A stretch of DNA of 27,500 nucleotides from Halisarca cf. caerulea (GCA_963170055.1 CAUJGJ010000161.1:1794475-1821974), one strand, 5' to 3'. Positions 10,785-21,530 are shown, numbered from the stretch's first letter. Notes: a model not told the origin generated them from the letters alone. Program-made: numbers and translations.

Positions 10785-10894
10785 GGATAATGCCTCCCTG
10801 TGTGTGAGCAGATGGGTACATGGCTAGCCCCCCACCCCCTAAAGTGTAGAAAGTTTCAATATGCCCCCCTGGCATTTTTTTTCTAGAAAAATCC

Positions 10895-11348
10895 CTGGTA
10901 GAACCTCACAAATACGACCACCCTTGGGACCATTGTACGTAAGTGGTCTTAATTTTGAGGTGGTCCTATTTCTGAAAGTACCGTCCAGAAAAGCATGGAA
11001 CGTACATCCGCAAGTTATTCCGTAGACACAAGATGCACATAAGGCAATAAAAATGTAGAAAAATTGTACCATCACACCTTTTTTATTGTTACTCCATTAC
11101 GATGTTAAAAATGTGACCCCAAGTTTACCATCTCTTTATACTGATGTCATCATTTCAGAGCCTAATGTCCACAGAATACAGCAGTATCCACAACTATGTA
11201 AGTGGTCCTAATTGTGAGGTTTTGACATCCAGAAGAAAAATGTGGTCTTCATTCTGAAACTAATTTCCATGTCAAATTATAGTAGAAATTCTGGACTACA
11301 ACAAAGTGGTCTAAATTTTTAAGGTGGTCTTATTGCGAGGTTCTACTG
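10895..11348. mobile_element. MITE-like element, CACAAATACGACCACC family
   Basis: The left end is tggtagaacctcacaaatac and the right end is ttattgcgaggttctactg, followed by TA. Internal restatements are taagtggtcctaattgtgagg and aagtggtctaaatttttaag. It is about 450 bp and non-coding. Confidence 0.6.
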
Positions 11349-11390
11349 TACGTAGTTCCAGGAACAGGACGACACAGAGATACGTATATT

Positions 11391-11613
11391 CAGGGACTGT
11401 CCTGAAATATCAGCTCTGTGGGAGGTTGTGCTCTCTGGGAGGTGTTCAAGATGTATGGAAACCATAGGGAGGAAGCATTATGGGACTTCAAGCTGAGTCC
11501 TTTGCAGAGAGGTACGTATGCATGTACGTACGTACGTACGTATGTATGTACATACATACATACATATTATACTGTGTTCTTACTTGGGAGAGTCCACTAT
11601 CACAGGCGCAACT
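11391..11613. mobile_element. second copy of the GAGTGAAGGGCACTC-family element, with a TACG expansion inside
   Basis: It shares tgggaggt, tcctttg(c/t)agagaggt and tgggagagtccactatc with 5374-5584. At 11512-11567 a run of about 55 bp of TACG/TATG sequence replaces a few bases of the other copy. Confidence 0.6.
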
Positions 11614-11680
11614 GCAGTATGTTAGGAATTCACAGCAAACAACAAAGACATAAATGCTCAAACTACTTACGTACAACATA

Positions 11681-11866
11681 CAGCAAAACCTCTCTAATCT
11701 GACACCTCTGTGATCCCACATTCTCTCTAATCCGACTGTCTAATGAGATCAATCACCATATTAAAGTATGGAAAGTATGGTAAGAGGTACTCTGTAATCT
11801 GACAACCTCCTAATCCGACACTATTCTCAGGTCCCATTGAGTGTCAGATAAGAGAGGCTTCATACT
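11681..11866. mobile_element. pogo/Tigger-like MITE, CTAATCCGAC family
   Basis: A TA precedes CAGCAAAACCTCTCTAATCT. The right end is agataagagaggcttcat. The internal phrases ctcctaatccgacac and gtcccattgagtgtc are the reverse complement of the copy at 1072-1248. Confidence 0.7.
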
Positions 11867-11984
11867 ACATATATATGTACGTACATACATATACATATAC
11901 GCATTCATTTTACAAAGAAAGGATAACAAGACCACCAAAGTATAAATTGATGACTCTTTTCGTCTTCTACTTAGGATAAAACGG

Positions 11985-12150
11985 CAAACGTCTCTTAAAG
12001 CGATTTAAAGCGTTCACACTATTGAGTGCAAATCGCCTTTGAAATCGGTTCAAGCTGTTGTGTGTAAACACGTTAAAGCGATTTAGTTAAATCGCTTTCG
12101 AAAGCGGTTTAACTAAATCGCTTTAAATTTCTCCAGTGTAAATGGGGTAA
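11985..12150. mobile_element. palindromic element around TTAAAGCGATTTA, possible MITE
   Basis: The words AAAGCGATTTA and TAAATCGCTTT recur in both orientations. 12073-12126 is a 54-bp palindrome with one mismatched pair whose arms are themselves palindromes. Flanks gttcacactattgagtgcaa and ctccagtgtaaat may be opposed ends. TTAA bounds both sides of the palindrome, as with TTAA-targeting elements, but no full terminal repeats are certain. Confidence 0.45.
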
Positions 12151-12302
12151 TATATACGTATACAGCATTACAATCAGAGAAAGGCCCTCCTAGCACATTT
12201 AGTTTTCAGGTCGCTTACATTCAATCCAAACTGAACCAATTTCATTTTTGCTACTAATACCTTTCCTCAAGTATGCATACTTCCTGAGGAGTGTTACTCA
12301 CA

Positions 12303-12556
12303 CGTACGTATGTGCATACATATGATATACTGTACATCTGTACATCAGTACATCTGTACGTACATACATACGTACGTACATACATCCATGCACACATACA
12401 AACATATCTGTACATCAGTACATCAGTACGTCTGTACGTACATATGTACATACGTATATACATACATACATACATACATATCTGTACATATAATATACTG
12501 TACATCTGTACATCGGTACATCAGTACATCTGTACATCAGTACATCTGTACGTACA
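12303..12556. repeat. CATCTGTACATCAGTA tandem repeat with TACG tracts
   Basis: Two clusters of the words acatctgtac and acatcagtac (about 12332-12362 and 12407-12440, then 12478-12555) alternate with TACATAC tracts. Confidence 0.85.
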
Positions 12557-12734
12557 CACGAAAAGTGCATTCTCGTTAAGCCACCACTTGATCTAGCAAA
12601 CCCTTCTATCCTCCATAAATTTTGTGTGTAAACTGATTCCAAAGACTGCACATTGATTTGGATAATCCCCAAACTCATTAATCTGCCCACATTTTTCAAA
12701 ACAAATTGTTGTGGTGGACTAATGGGAATTCACT

Positions 12735-12826
12735 GTACGCATGTATGTATGTATGTATGTATGTACGCATGTATGTATGTACGCATGTATGTACGCATGT
12801 ATGTACGTATGTATGTATGTACTAAT
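12735..12826. repeat. (GTAT)n/(GCAT)n tract
   Basis: GTATGTATGTAC and GCATGTATGTAC blocks are repeated. The stretches 12557-12734 and 12827-13400 are unique and contain no gene that I can defend. Confidence 0.9.
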
Positions 12827-13404
12827 GCATGTCTGCACAACAGCCAGTGCCGTGTGTAAGATGGTACCACAGAGATGCGCATGGGAGACCGAGTCAGCTG
12901 GAACCGTAACGTAACAAGCAGTGATGTTAAGTGAATACTTGCCAATGTACTTGAATCTGGTTTCAGGAAAACATCTTGCCAAATAGCCAGTACACATTCC
13001 ACAAGGATAATACATGTGTTATAGTCAAAAGGTAAAATTAAAACTAAACCCAATAGTGCCTCATGTTCGATATAGTCTCACAGGAGAGAGTGTCGGTACA
13101 CAGACAGGAAACTCCTCTAATCTGAACCCTGTAAGCTGGTCTCGGTGCCCAAACTGGTATGAATCCACCCACCCACATAACAAAATGCAAGTGAATCGCT
13201 GTAAGCATCACAGAGATAACAGCTCTTCAACGCGTTGTATAGCTAAATTTCCAATGTGAAGCTATCCTGCTACCTTAAGTCTCAAAAGCTACCTGCAAGG
13301 TGCATATGTATGTTGAATTGGATCACACTATCGTGGTCCCCTCTCTAACCTGACCAAATTTTCTTTGTCACAAAGTGACCGAAGTAGAGGGAGGTACACA
13401 CTGC

Positions 13405-13458
13405 GGTGTACGTACATACGTACGTACATATGTACATACGTACGTACATATGTACGTA
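13405..13458. repeat. TACG/CATATG palindromic tract
   Basis: ACGTACATATGTACATACGT-type sequence is repeated about twice. Confidence 0.8.
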
Positions 13459-13613
13459 TGTTCACTGCAGCATGTGTATGTGTGCATGTGTCAAAGAGCT
13501 TATGAATAGACAATGGTGTAAACCTATACATACATCCCATAGACACGTATATATATGTAGCTCACACAATGGACAATAGTGTATACAATGAGTTATTGCA
13601 CACGTGTAAGGGT

Positions 13614-13950
<337 letters not shown>

Positions 13951-13958
13951 ATACTCAC

Positions 13959-14939
13959 AGCTTTTCTACTGGAAGGGGGGCTTGCACCACTTGTTGACTT
14001 TGTCAGAAATGCAAAGAAACCTCGCCTGCTCTCTGTTCTCGGCGGAGATGAAGATTTCGCTCTCAGTCGATGGCGCAATAAATCAGAATCGGAATAACTT
14101 GCTGAGCGACGTCTCGTTCGAGGCTGAAGCGCCTCCTTCTCGAGATCAGTAGTGGACACAACTACCGGGACGGATTTGGGGGTATTCGGCTCAGAGAGCG
14201 ACTGCTCAGAGCCCTTTTCTCTACTTATTCTTTGCCTTTCGGTGCCACTTGGGTCAGGAGACTCGGAACGACTCTGGAACATTGAAAGAGCTTGGTGAAA
14301 CGACGGGGAAGCAATTACTGTTCCGGAGGAGCGGTCTTGAGCGGTAGTTACCCTATCAACCGGTGCTGGTCGGATAGGTGGGTTTCTTTCAGGTGCTGGT
14401 GGTGTCTGTGATTGACGTTCAGGTTGTTCAACCTTCTTTGGCGGCATTTCTGGTCTACGAGGCGGCTGGCACCCGTTGCCGGTCATGGGAACGTGAGTGG
14501 ACTGAAATTTGTTAGGCTGAGGTCTTTTAAGGTTTTCTTGCACTGATTTTGGGAGAGCTGGCCTAGAAGGAGGGCTTTGTTTCGGCTTGAGCGAGGCTGG
14601 AGGGGGTTCTGGCGGGTTACGTGTTGTTCGAAGTGGAGAGGGGTTCAGGTGGGAAGAAGACGTGCCGTTAGATGCGAGCTTTTCCTGAAAACTCACCAGT
14701 CTATCTCTATCCAGCGGAGGGATTAAAGGAACTTCAGGGTGTTCGGACGAATTGTCTGAATAGGTGGAAGACCCATTATTGAATACCCTAGGTCTTTCAG
14801 GCACTTTGGGTCTTGCTTTTTCGTCCGATATTTTCTTGTCAAGATTCTTGACGAGGAGCTTCAGGGCAGCTTGCTTTCTCAAGTCTGTTTCTCGATCGTC
14901 GTTGCCCGTCATTCTGTCCTGCCTTTCGCTGGAGCTCAT
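13959..14939 (-). CDS. first coding exon of a proline-rich, SH3-ligand-like scaffold protein (partial)
   Basis: The first ATG (MSSSERQDR) is at 14939; an in-frame TAG lies a little further upstream and no good acceptor precedes it, so this looks like a first coding exon. It gives 327 codons to donor AAAGCT|GTGAGT, phase 0. A short charged helical stretch (QAALKLLVKNLDKKI, residues 23-37) is followed by a long disordered region rich in Pro, Ser and Arg. That region has many PxxP motifs with flanking basic residues, for example RPKVPERP near 43-50, PPSRPALPK, RPEMPPKK and PPIRPAPVDR. Near the end are basic-serine kinase-type sites (RRRSAS, 276-281) and a hydrophobic RRGFFAFLTK segment (305-314). 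These features suggest a cytoplasmic adaptor binding SH3 proteins, but I do not recognise the family. Codon use is ordinary and GC content is higher than in the surrounding DNA. Later exons were not identified. Confidence 0.75.
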
Positions 14940-15058
14940 GACCTGTCCCCTTCGACTACAACATGCACTGCCAGGAGGCCCTTCTTGAACTAGCAACCCC
15001 TAGGCGCTTATTGACTTGAGTCCGTCACCCTGGGCCGCTATAGATATTATATTGCAAT

Positions 15059-15067
15059 ATTATATAG
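15059..15067 (-). promoter_or_regulatory. TATA-like element upstream of the proline-rich gene
   Basis: On the minus strand CTATATAAT lies about 120 bp upstream of the ATG at 14939, a spacing compatible with a transcription start near 15030 and a short 5' UTR. The surrounding 15005-15180 is AT-rich unique DNA with an ATTTGCAAA-like word further upstream. It lies between the gene and the C-rich minisatellite. AT-rich sequence makes chance TATA words likely. Confidence 0.3.
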
Positions 15068-15182
15068 TTCTAATATCCATGTTTTGCAAATAAACCTCGA
15101 TCTCTAATACGTAATTCTGTAGCCTGCAGTAATGTTTGTCGGATTATGGAGTGCATGCATGCATGATTGACTCCTATAGTAG

Positions 15183-17273
15183 AGAACTAGTCCGGCTGAA
15201 AGGGCTGGCTACGCTAGACCCCACCCCCTAGTCTGGCTGAAAGGGCTGGCTACGCTAGACCCCACCCCCTAGTCTGGCTGAAAGGGCTGGCTACGCTAGA
15301 CCCCACCCCCTAGTCTGGCTGAAAGGGCTGGCTACGCTAGACCCCACCCCCTAGTCTAGCTGAAAGGGTTGGCTACGCTAGACTACCCCCCTAGTCTGGC
15401 TGAAAGGGCTGGCTACGCTAGACCCCATCCCCTAGTCTGGCTGAAAGGGTTAGCTACACTAGACCCCCACCCCCTAGTCTAGCTGAAAGGGTTGGCTATG
15501 CTAGACTACCCCCCTAGTCTGGCTGAAAGGGCTGGCTATGCTAGACCCCCCTAGTCTGGCTGAAAGGGTTGGCTACGCTAGACCCCCCCTAGTCTGGCTG
15601 AAAGGGTTGGCTACGCTAGACCCCACCCCTAGTCCGGCTGAAAGGGCTGGCTACGCTAGACTACCCCCCTAGTCTGGCTGAAAGGGTTGGCTACGCTAGA
15701 CCCCCCCTAGTCTGGCTGAAAGGGTTGGCTACGCTAGACCCCACCCCTAGTCCGGCTGAAAGGGTTGGCTACACTAGATCCCCCCTAGTCTGGCTGAGAG
15801 GGTTGGCTATGCTAGACTACCCCCCTAGTCTGGCTGAAAGGGTTGGCTACGCTAGACCCCACCCCCTAGTCTGGCTGAAAGGGTTGGCTACGCTAGACCC
15901 CCCCCCCCCCTAGTCTGGCTGAAAGGGTTGGCTACGCTAGACCCCCCCCCCTAGTCTGGCTGAAAGGGTTGGCTACGCTAGACCCCACCCCTAGTCCGGC
16001 TGAAAGGGTTGGCTACACTAGATCCCCCCTAGTCTGGCTGAGAGGGTTGGCTATGCTAGACTACCCCCCTAGTCTGGCTGAAAGGGTTGGCTACGCTAGA
16101 CCCCACCCCCTAGTCTGGCTGAAAGGGTTGGCTACGCTAGACCCCCCCCCCCCCCCTAGTCTGGCTGAAAGGGTTGGCTACGCTAGACCCCCCCCCCTAG
16201 TCTGGCTGAAAGGGTTGGCTACGCTAGACCCCACCCCCTAGTCTGGCTGAGAGGGTTGGCTACGCTAGACTACCCCCCTAGTCTAGCTGAAAGGGTTAGC
16301 TACGCTAGAGCCCACCCCCTAGTCTAGCTGAAAGGGTTGGCTACGCTAGACCCCCTAGTCTGGCTGAAAGGGTTGGCTACACTAGCCCCCCCCCCCCCCC
16401 CCCCCCCCCCCCAGTCTGGCTGAAAGGGTTGGCTACGCTAGACCCCACCCCCTAGTCTGGCTGAAAGGGTTGGCTACGCTAGACTACCCCCCTAGTCTGG
16501 CTGAAAGGGTTGGCTACGCTAGACCCCCCCCCCCCTAGTCTGGCTGAAAGGGTTGGCTACGCTAGACCCCACCCCTAGTCCGGCTGAAAGGGTTGGCTAC
16601 ACTAGATCCCCCCTAGTCTGGCTGAGAGGGTTGGCTATGCTAGACTACCCCCCTAGTCTGGCTGAAAGGGTTGGCTACGCTAGACCCCACCCCCTAGTCT
16701 GGCTGAAAGGGTTGGCTACGCTAGACCCCCCCCCCCCCTAGTCTGGCTGAAAGGGTTGGCTACGCTAGACCCCCCCCCCTAGTCTGGCTGAAAGGGTTGG
16801 CTACGCTAGACCCCACCCCCTAGTCTGGCTGAGAGGGTTGGCTACGCTAGACTACCCCCCTAGTCTAGCTGAAAGGGTTAGCTACGCTAGAGCCCACCCC
16901 CTAGTCTAGCTGAAAGGGTTGGCTACGCTAGACCCCCTAGTCTGGCTGAAAGGGTTGGCTACACTAGCCCCCCCCCCCCCCCCCCCCCCCCCCAGTCTGG
17001 CTGAAAGGGTTGGCTACGCTAGACCCCACCCCCTAGTCTGGCTGAAAGGGTTGGCTACGCTAGACTACCCCCCTAGTCTGGCTGAAAGGGTTGGCTACGC
17101 TAGACTACCCCCCTAGTCTGGCTGAAAGGGCTGGCTACGCTAGACCCCCCCTAGTCTGGCTGAAAGGGTTGGCTACGCTAGACCCCCCCCCCCCCTAGTC
17201 TAGCTGAAAGGGTTGGCTATGCTAGACCCCCCTAGTCTGGCTGAAAGGGTTGGCTACGCTAGACCCCCCCACC
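15183..17273. repeat. C-rich 38-41-bp minisatellite (about 53 units)
   Basis: Each unit contains CTAGTCTGGCTGAAAGGGTT then GGCTACGCTAGAC and a C-rich linker of variable length (ccccacccc, tacccccc or pure C). Pure C linkers reach about 26 at 16386-16412 and about 24 near 16970-16993. A 584-bp block (about 15969-16552) is repeated at 16553-17136, and part of it also at 15725. Unit ends such as AGTCTAGC and GCTAGACT are inverted repeats. Open frames across it are periodic artefacts. Confidence 0.97.
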
Positions 17274-17719
17274 CACACACACACACCATGCAGCTGGTGA
17301 ATATTGCTCTCTTTTACACCTTAGTCAAGCGGTCCCTAGCTGACATTTTATGGGATAGATTTCTCCCAGGCCTCATGCAGCTTCCCTACACATGCCAACT
17401 TAATATTATCTGTTTGTGTTGTCATGCATATCATGCACCCTTATGATCACTCCTGGGACCACTGCACACGAAGCCACTCTTGTATGGCCATACGAATTAC
17501 TAGCTTCCCATGCAACCACATTTCTCCCACATGCAGCTCAATCCTGCCCATTCTATACCATGTATGCATGCATGCAAAGTGCTTTTAGTTTTCAAGAAAT
17601 GTATGTATGCATGTATATACATTCCATCTATGCATGGGCTATATATATATATATATATATATAATATTGTATGCACTAAAAAAATTCATGCAGTTCATAG
17701 CTATCTCATGCATGCAGTA
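17274..17719. other. unique and AT/ATGC-rich spacer
   Basis: No gene is recognised. It contains a (TA)n run at about 17640-17663 and several ATGCATGC words. Confidence 0.5.
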
Positions 17720-17897
17720 CTGTGAAACCTGTGTATAAAGACCACTCAAGGGACCAACAAATCTTGGTCTTTATAGACAGGTGGTCCTTATGTAGAGGTT
17801 CAACAGAACTGATTTAGTAGTTCCTGGACCTGTCCAGGGTAGTCTCTATAGACAGGTGGTCCTTCTATACAGGTGGTCTTTAATACAGGTTTCACTG
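17720..17897. mobile_element. MITE, GTCTATAAAGACCAC family, TA-flanked
   Basis: The ends CTGTGAAACCTGTGTATAAA and taatacaggtttcactg are inverted and lie between TA at 17718-17719 and 17898-17899. Internal phrases tctttatagacaggtggtcc and tctctatagacaggtggtcc are repeated. Confidence 0.8.
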
Positions 17898-17899
17898 TA

Positions 17900-18330
17900 T
17901 ATATATAGTGAATCTCCATCATCATCAATCCTATATACTGTGGACATGCATAATATATATATGTGCACATATAATATAATACATAATATGTACTAGTACT
18001 GTTGAATATATAATAATGCACGTTTTTTTATAATTAACTAATTAATATGTGTACACGTACTTCTGCATAAATTAATTTTAATAAGATCAATCTGATTCAA
18101 AATTAATGTACAACTATAAAACATAATTATAATATAATTGCATTTATTGATTGTTTCCACCACCACTCCTGCCGCATCGATCATCAGCTATATCTCATTG
18201 CCACATCTTGTGTCATTCTAGGGTCTTGGAGTAGTAGAACAGGACAGAGCTGCAACCGTAGATGGAAAAGGGAGTGGATACAAGAGACATCAATGTTGCA
18301 TGGTACAACAGCACTTGGTTGGAACAAGTA
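17900..18330. other. AT-rich non-coding DNA
   Basis: Very AT-rich, especially 17930-18150. It may hold the 3' end of the EGF/IgGFc transcript; no exon is recognisable. Confidence 0.5.
18143..18148 (-). terminator. possible polyadenylation signal
   Basis: On the minus strand the hexamer AATAAA occurs here, in AT-rich DNA about 790 bp beyond the last certain exon of the EGF/IgGFc gene. It is the kind of position where the transcript could end, but AATAAA is common by chance in AT-rich DNA and no cleavage context can be judged. Confidence 0.15.
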
Positions 18331-18331
18331 T

Positions 18332-18480
18332 CAGTGGAACCTACGTTACATGTGGACACTTGAATTGGGGATCACCAAAGTGTCCTGATTTCTAGAGCTA
18401 ATTCCCCAATACATCACAATTCATAAAATATGTGTATGAGAATTTGGCAATTTACCCCTAGCACATACATACTCATGTGC
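18332..18480. mobile_element. MITE fragment, GGACACC family
   Basis: It begins CAGTGGAACCTACGTTACAT and shares the interior gtgtatgagaatttggcaat with 6891-7064. The right terminus is missing. Confidence 0.55.
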
Positions 18481-18528
18481 GGGATGTAGGAATTTGCACA
18501 GTGTACACTCAGTCCAACTAAACTCTTT

Positions 18529-18602
18529 CTAGCCCTATAATCATCTAGCCTCATGTGTGAATAGCCCAATGCTCTTCTAGCCCTATGCTCATCTAGCCCT
18601 GT
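18529..18602. repeat. short degenerate repeat TCTAGCCCTATGCTCA
   Basis: About four units of ctagccctat with at(a/g)ctcatctagcc spacing; a related word lies at 18817-18835. Confidence 0.6.
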
Positions 18603-18635
18603 ACCTGTTTTACAGCTTACCCTTGTTCCAAGTGT

Positions 18636-18679
18636 TTATGGAGGATCGATGCTTTTTGGTACAACCTTTTTGCACAGTC
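18636..18679 (-). CDS. weak candidate terminal exon of the EGF/IgGFc gene
   Basis: After an AG acceptor (ggatttacacag) a 44-bp stretch reads in phase 1 to a TAA stop, adding about 14 residues (LCKKVVPKSIDPP). The phase fits the exon E donor. The acceptor lacks a pyrimidine tract and the sequence shows no family signature, so this may be chance. The gene could equally continue to undetected exons or end by intron retention. Confidence 0.12.
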
Positions 18680-18934
18680 CTGTGTAAATCCTACATCCTT
18701 TTACCATTTTAAATGGATTTTATACAATCGCTCATGGAACTTGCTTCATATAGTTGACAGCAGAATTCAAGTATTCTCAGTTGTCAGCAAATCTCACATA
18801 TAACCGACAAATGTTAGTCTAGCCGCTAGCCCTATACTTCACCCCGTGTGGGCTAGGATTAGGTTGCCTCGCCCATGCATGCAGGGAGAAGTATGGAGGT
18901 AGCCATGGGCAATCAAGTATACATGCATACGTAC

Positions 18935-20245
18935 CTTCATTCACTGAGGAGTAGCAATATGCCCAGTCACTTTCAAACCCATAGGACATGGTAGACATCT
19001 TGGCGTTGCTATTATTATGCTGAACAGAATATATCCCCTTGGTTGGGAGATTGTAGGAAACAATGGCGTAACGTTCAGATGGGCTGAACTCCACCCATCT
19101 TGCAACTACACCCAAGTCTTCAAAAGATGTACCACTCAATGATATCAGATCAAATTGTGCCCAATCTTCTTCAACAATCAAATTCACCGAGTGAACCACG
19201 TTATCACGTGACAAGTGGCTGCTTATGGTGGTTGCTTTCACTCTTGAGACATACTGTTCTGTGTGTGGCACAACCAGCATGCAAGGATCTCCGAGGTCTT
19301 TATCATCACTCCCCTCACCCTTTGCAAACTGAACAAGGAGAATGGTACTGGAGGCCTCCACAGTACAGTCTGTTTTGTCTGGGATATTGATAAGCCGATG
19401 TGAGCCACTTTGTGAAAGAGTAACACTTTGCATCGTGGAACTACCACTTGCAGGCCAGAATGTGATAAGAACATTGGTGTTAGGTTGGCTGGCAACCATT
19501 TTAATAACATAACCGCTAGTTCTGGTCTCAAAGTAGGCGACAACGAATCTAGTGCCCCAGGAGAGAGTGGGTGGCAACTGTTTGGCAAGGTGGTCACAGA
19601 ATTGACGGTTCCGTGGGACATTGCCACATTCGTGACCTGAAATAAAAGTCAACCATTGACTGCTCTGAAAAACTGTACCCGTTAAATCTCTAACATCACT
19701 TAAAAGTATTGTCTCTCCTTCATCAATTCTAAATTGAAAGGGTTCATTGGCTCTCCTCAACCCACCAAGAAAAACCTTGGCGTACGGAGCTGTCATTGTC
19801 ACTGTCGTGTTATTGGCAGTCCCCACCAAAAGGACCACACTCTCAACATCAGCCACAACAGATGGTTCCACACTAACAGCGTAGAAGGTGTAGGGTCCAC
19901 TGGTGTAGAAGACGGTTGGCATCAGTGGCACAACTCCAATGCTACCTATATTTTCATTCACCAAAATAACCTTGATTCGTTTCTTGTCGACGGCTTCAAC
20001 TTGAAAACCTTTATCATTCTCGCTGTCGGTTGTAATGACATAACCATTTTCTCCAAAATTTATGTCAATAACAATTGCTGCACTTGGCTCAATCTCTATG
20101 GTCGAGAGACCTGTCTTCGGTCTCCAAACAGAAACATTAACACTTTCGTCTTCTTGTGAATAAATTAAAATCTTCTTGGGATATCTTGAGCTGCGAATAT
20201 TGTCCAAGAATCCAAAGTAATACACATAATCTGAACATATGCGAT
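18935..20245 (-). CDS. exon E: IgGFc-binding N-terminal type domain
   Basis: This exon of 1311 bp (437 codons, phase 1-1) follows a very strong acceptor (tctttcctttttctccattcatag) and ends at donor gaag|gtacgt. It begins RICSDYVYYFGFLDN and encodes the whole of an IgGFc_binding family domain, named after the N-terminus of the mucin-like human FCGBP. Family hallmarks are present in order: SGHECGNVP with CDHLAKQLPP and WGTRFVV near exon residues 200-230, LGDPCMLVVPHTEQY near 315-330, and SYGFESDWAYCY near 420-430. Potential N-glycosylation sites such as NVSV and NNTT are visible. The domain is extracellular; its ligand in invertebrates is not known to me. The frame stays open for another 39 codons past the donor to a stop near 18819, but that tail is low-complexity and looks like intron read-through. 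Confidence 0.9.
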
Positions 20246-20310
20246 CTATGAATGGAGAAAAAGGAAAGACAAAATACATAGGACTGGTATTGGTAGACAG
20301 GAATGGTATA

Positions 20311-20497
20311 CAGCAAAACCTGTCTATAACGACTATTCAAGGGACCAGGTAATTGTGGTCTCTGTAGACATGCAGGTGGTCTGGTATGGAGGTGCTTCAG
20401 TACATGCAACTGAAGTGCACAATGAACCAGCCTACCATGGTCTCTATACAGAGAGATAGTGCTTATATGCGAGTGGTCTTTAAGACAGGTTCTACTG
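20311..20497. mobile_element. MITE, GTCTATAAAGACCAC family, intronic and TA-flanked
   Basis: The ends CAGCAAAACCTGTCTATAAC and tttaagacaggttctactg lie between TA at 20309-20310 and 20498-20499. It sits in the intron between exons D and E, only about 65 bp upstream of the exon E acceptor. Confidence 0.85.
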
Positions 20498-20829
20498 TAG
20501 TTACAGGGGCACAGCCACAGGGGGAGGTTAGTTTATAGGGAGTAAATGCTTCCCTCTCCTAGCTTTTGGGAATTCACATTTCATTTTGATCCTTTCAATA
20601 AGGACCTATGACTCCTTACTTACAGTGAATCGACTGTCTTCCTCAGAAAGAGCTTTGAAAGTTTCTGAACTACACCTTCAAGTCGTCTTAAGGCCCCTTA
20701 CTATTTGTGTATGTTACAGTGGGCATGGCCATATATTATAAGTTTTCTGATATAGTTTCCATCACTTTTCCCAAATCTTTGCTATACCTCAGTTATGACG
20801 GGCCATATAGTCACATTTGATCAGCTTAC

Positions 20830-20931
20830 TTTGACACACATTGCCGGTGTAGATACTTGAGGATGAAGGGCAGTTGCATGTTCTGTCTTGACTGCACACT
20901 CCACCATTCAGGCAAGGGGGGCTGCACAAAG
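20830..20931 (-). CDS. exon D: single EGF-like repeat
   Basis: This 102-bp exon is phase 1-1 and encodes 34 residues: one EGF-like repeat starting LCSPPCLNGGVC, with CNCPSSSSIYTGNVCQ at its end. The loop between the fifth and sixth cysteines carries a serine run not seen in the other repeats. The acceptor is cataatctgacag and the donor is caaa|gtaagc. The exon continues the frame from exon C and joins the IgGFc-binding exon through codon A|AT (Asn). It is the last EGF repeat before the large domain. A (CA)n tract in the sense strand ends about 30 nt upstream of its acceptor, so the usual pyrimidine tract is poor. Confidence 0.82.
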
Positions 20932-20959
20932 CTGTCAGATTATGAAGCATATAGGGCAG

Positions 20960-20961
<2 letters not shown>

Positions 20962-21045
<84 letters not shown>

Positions 21046-21059
21046 TACGTGTGTGTGTG

Positions 21060-21133
<74 letters not shown>

Positions 21134-21177
21134 CGTGCGTGTGTGTGCATGCAAGTGTGTGTGCATGCATGCATGTA
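20962..21177. repeat. compound (GT)n tract close to the exon D acceptor
   Basis: About 170 bp of GT with a TACGTACG interruption, then GCGTGC and GCATGC words. In the sense orientation it is a CA tract ending about 30 nt before exon D. Confidence 0.97.
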
Positions 21178-21408
21178 TATGCACATGCATGTGTATTCAA
21201 TACATATAGCATTGAAAGTCAATATTTATTGTAACTATTATAATAATGAAATGAATACTATAGCAGAATAATGGCAAAAACATAAAAACTGCAATTTTCT
21301 GCAGTTTGAGGTCAATTTTAGATATTCTCAATCAAATTATCAAACACAATGTATTAGCCACTCAATGAACACTGTAGTCATACGACATATGACAATGAAG
21401 TGTCTAGC

Positions 21409-21530
21409 ATGTGACCGTCAGGTGTTTATTAGGTGACAGTCACATGGCAAACATGCAAGTGGCAGTCAGGTGGTTGAAGACTGATGGTTCGGCAGTTATC
21501 GTGCTTGTGACAGTCAGGTGGACAACATGC
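21409..21530. repeat. degenerate GTGACAGTCAGGTGG repeats in the intron
   Basis: Words such as gtgaccgtcaggtg, ggtgacagtcacatgg, gtggcagtcaggtgg and gtgacagtcaggtgg are spaced 20-50 bp apart. Similar words occur at 23455-23500 next to exon B, so they were probably part of the same duplication. Confidence 0.65.

Noticed and set aside
10735..10870. Possible additional transposon around the poly(C) run
   Set aside because: Loose inverted G-rich and C-rich words exist, but no defined ends or target duplication could be placed.
12719..13053. Minus-strand open frames of about 100 codons in unique DNA
   Set aside because: Two overlapping frames compete, no acceptor/donor pair with a matching phase to the 13959 donor was convincing, and no motif is recognisable. 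It remains a place to look for the next exon of the proline-rich gene.
15725..17116. Plus-strand open frames with repeated LVWLKGLATLDP and SLAERVGYARP
   Set aside because: They follow the C-rich minisatellite unit and break wherever the C linker changes length. There is no start context, splice signal or family resemblance.
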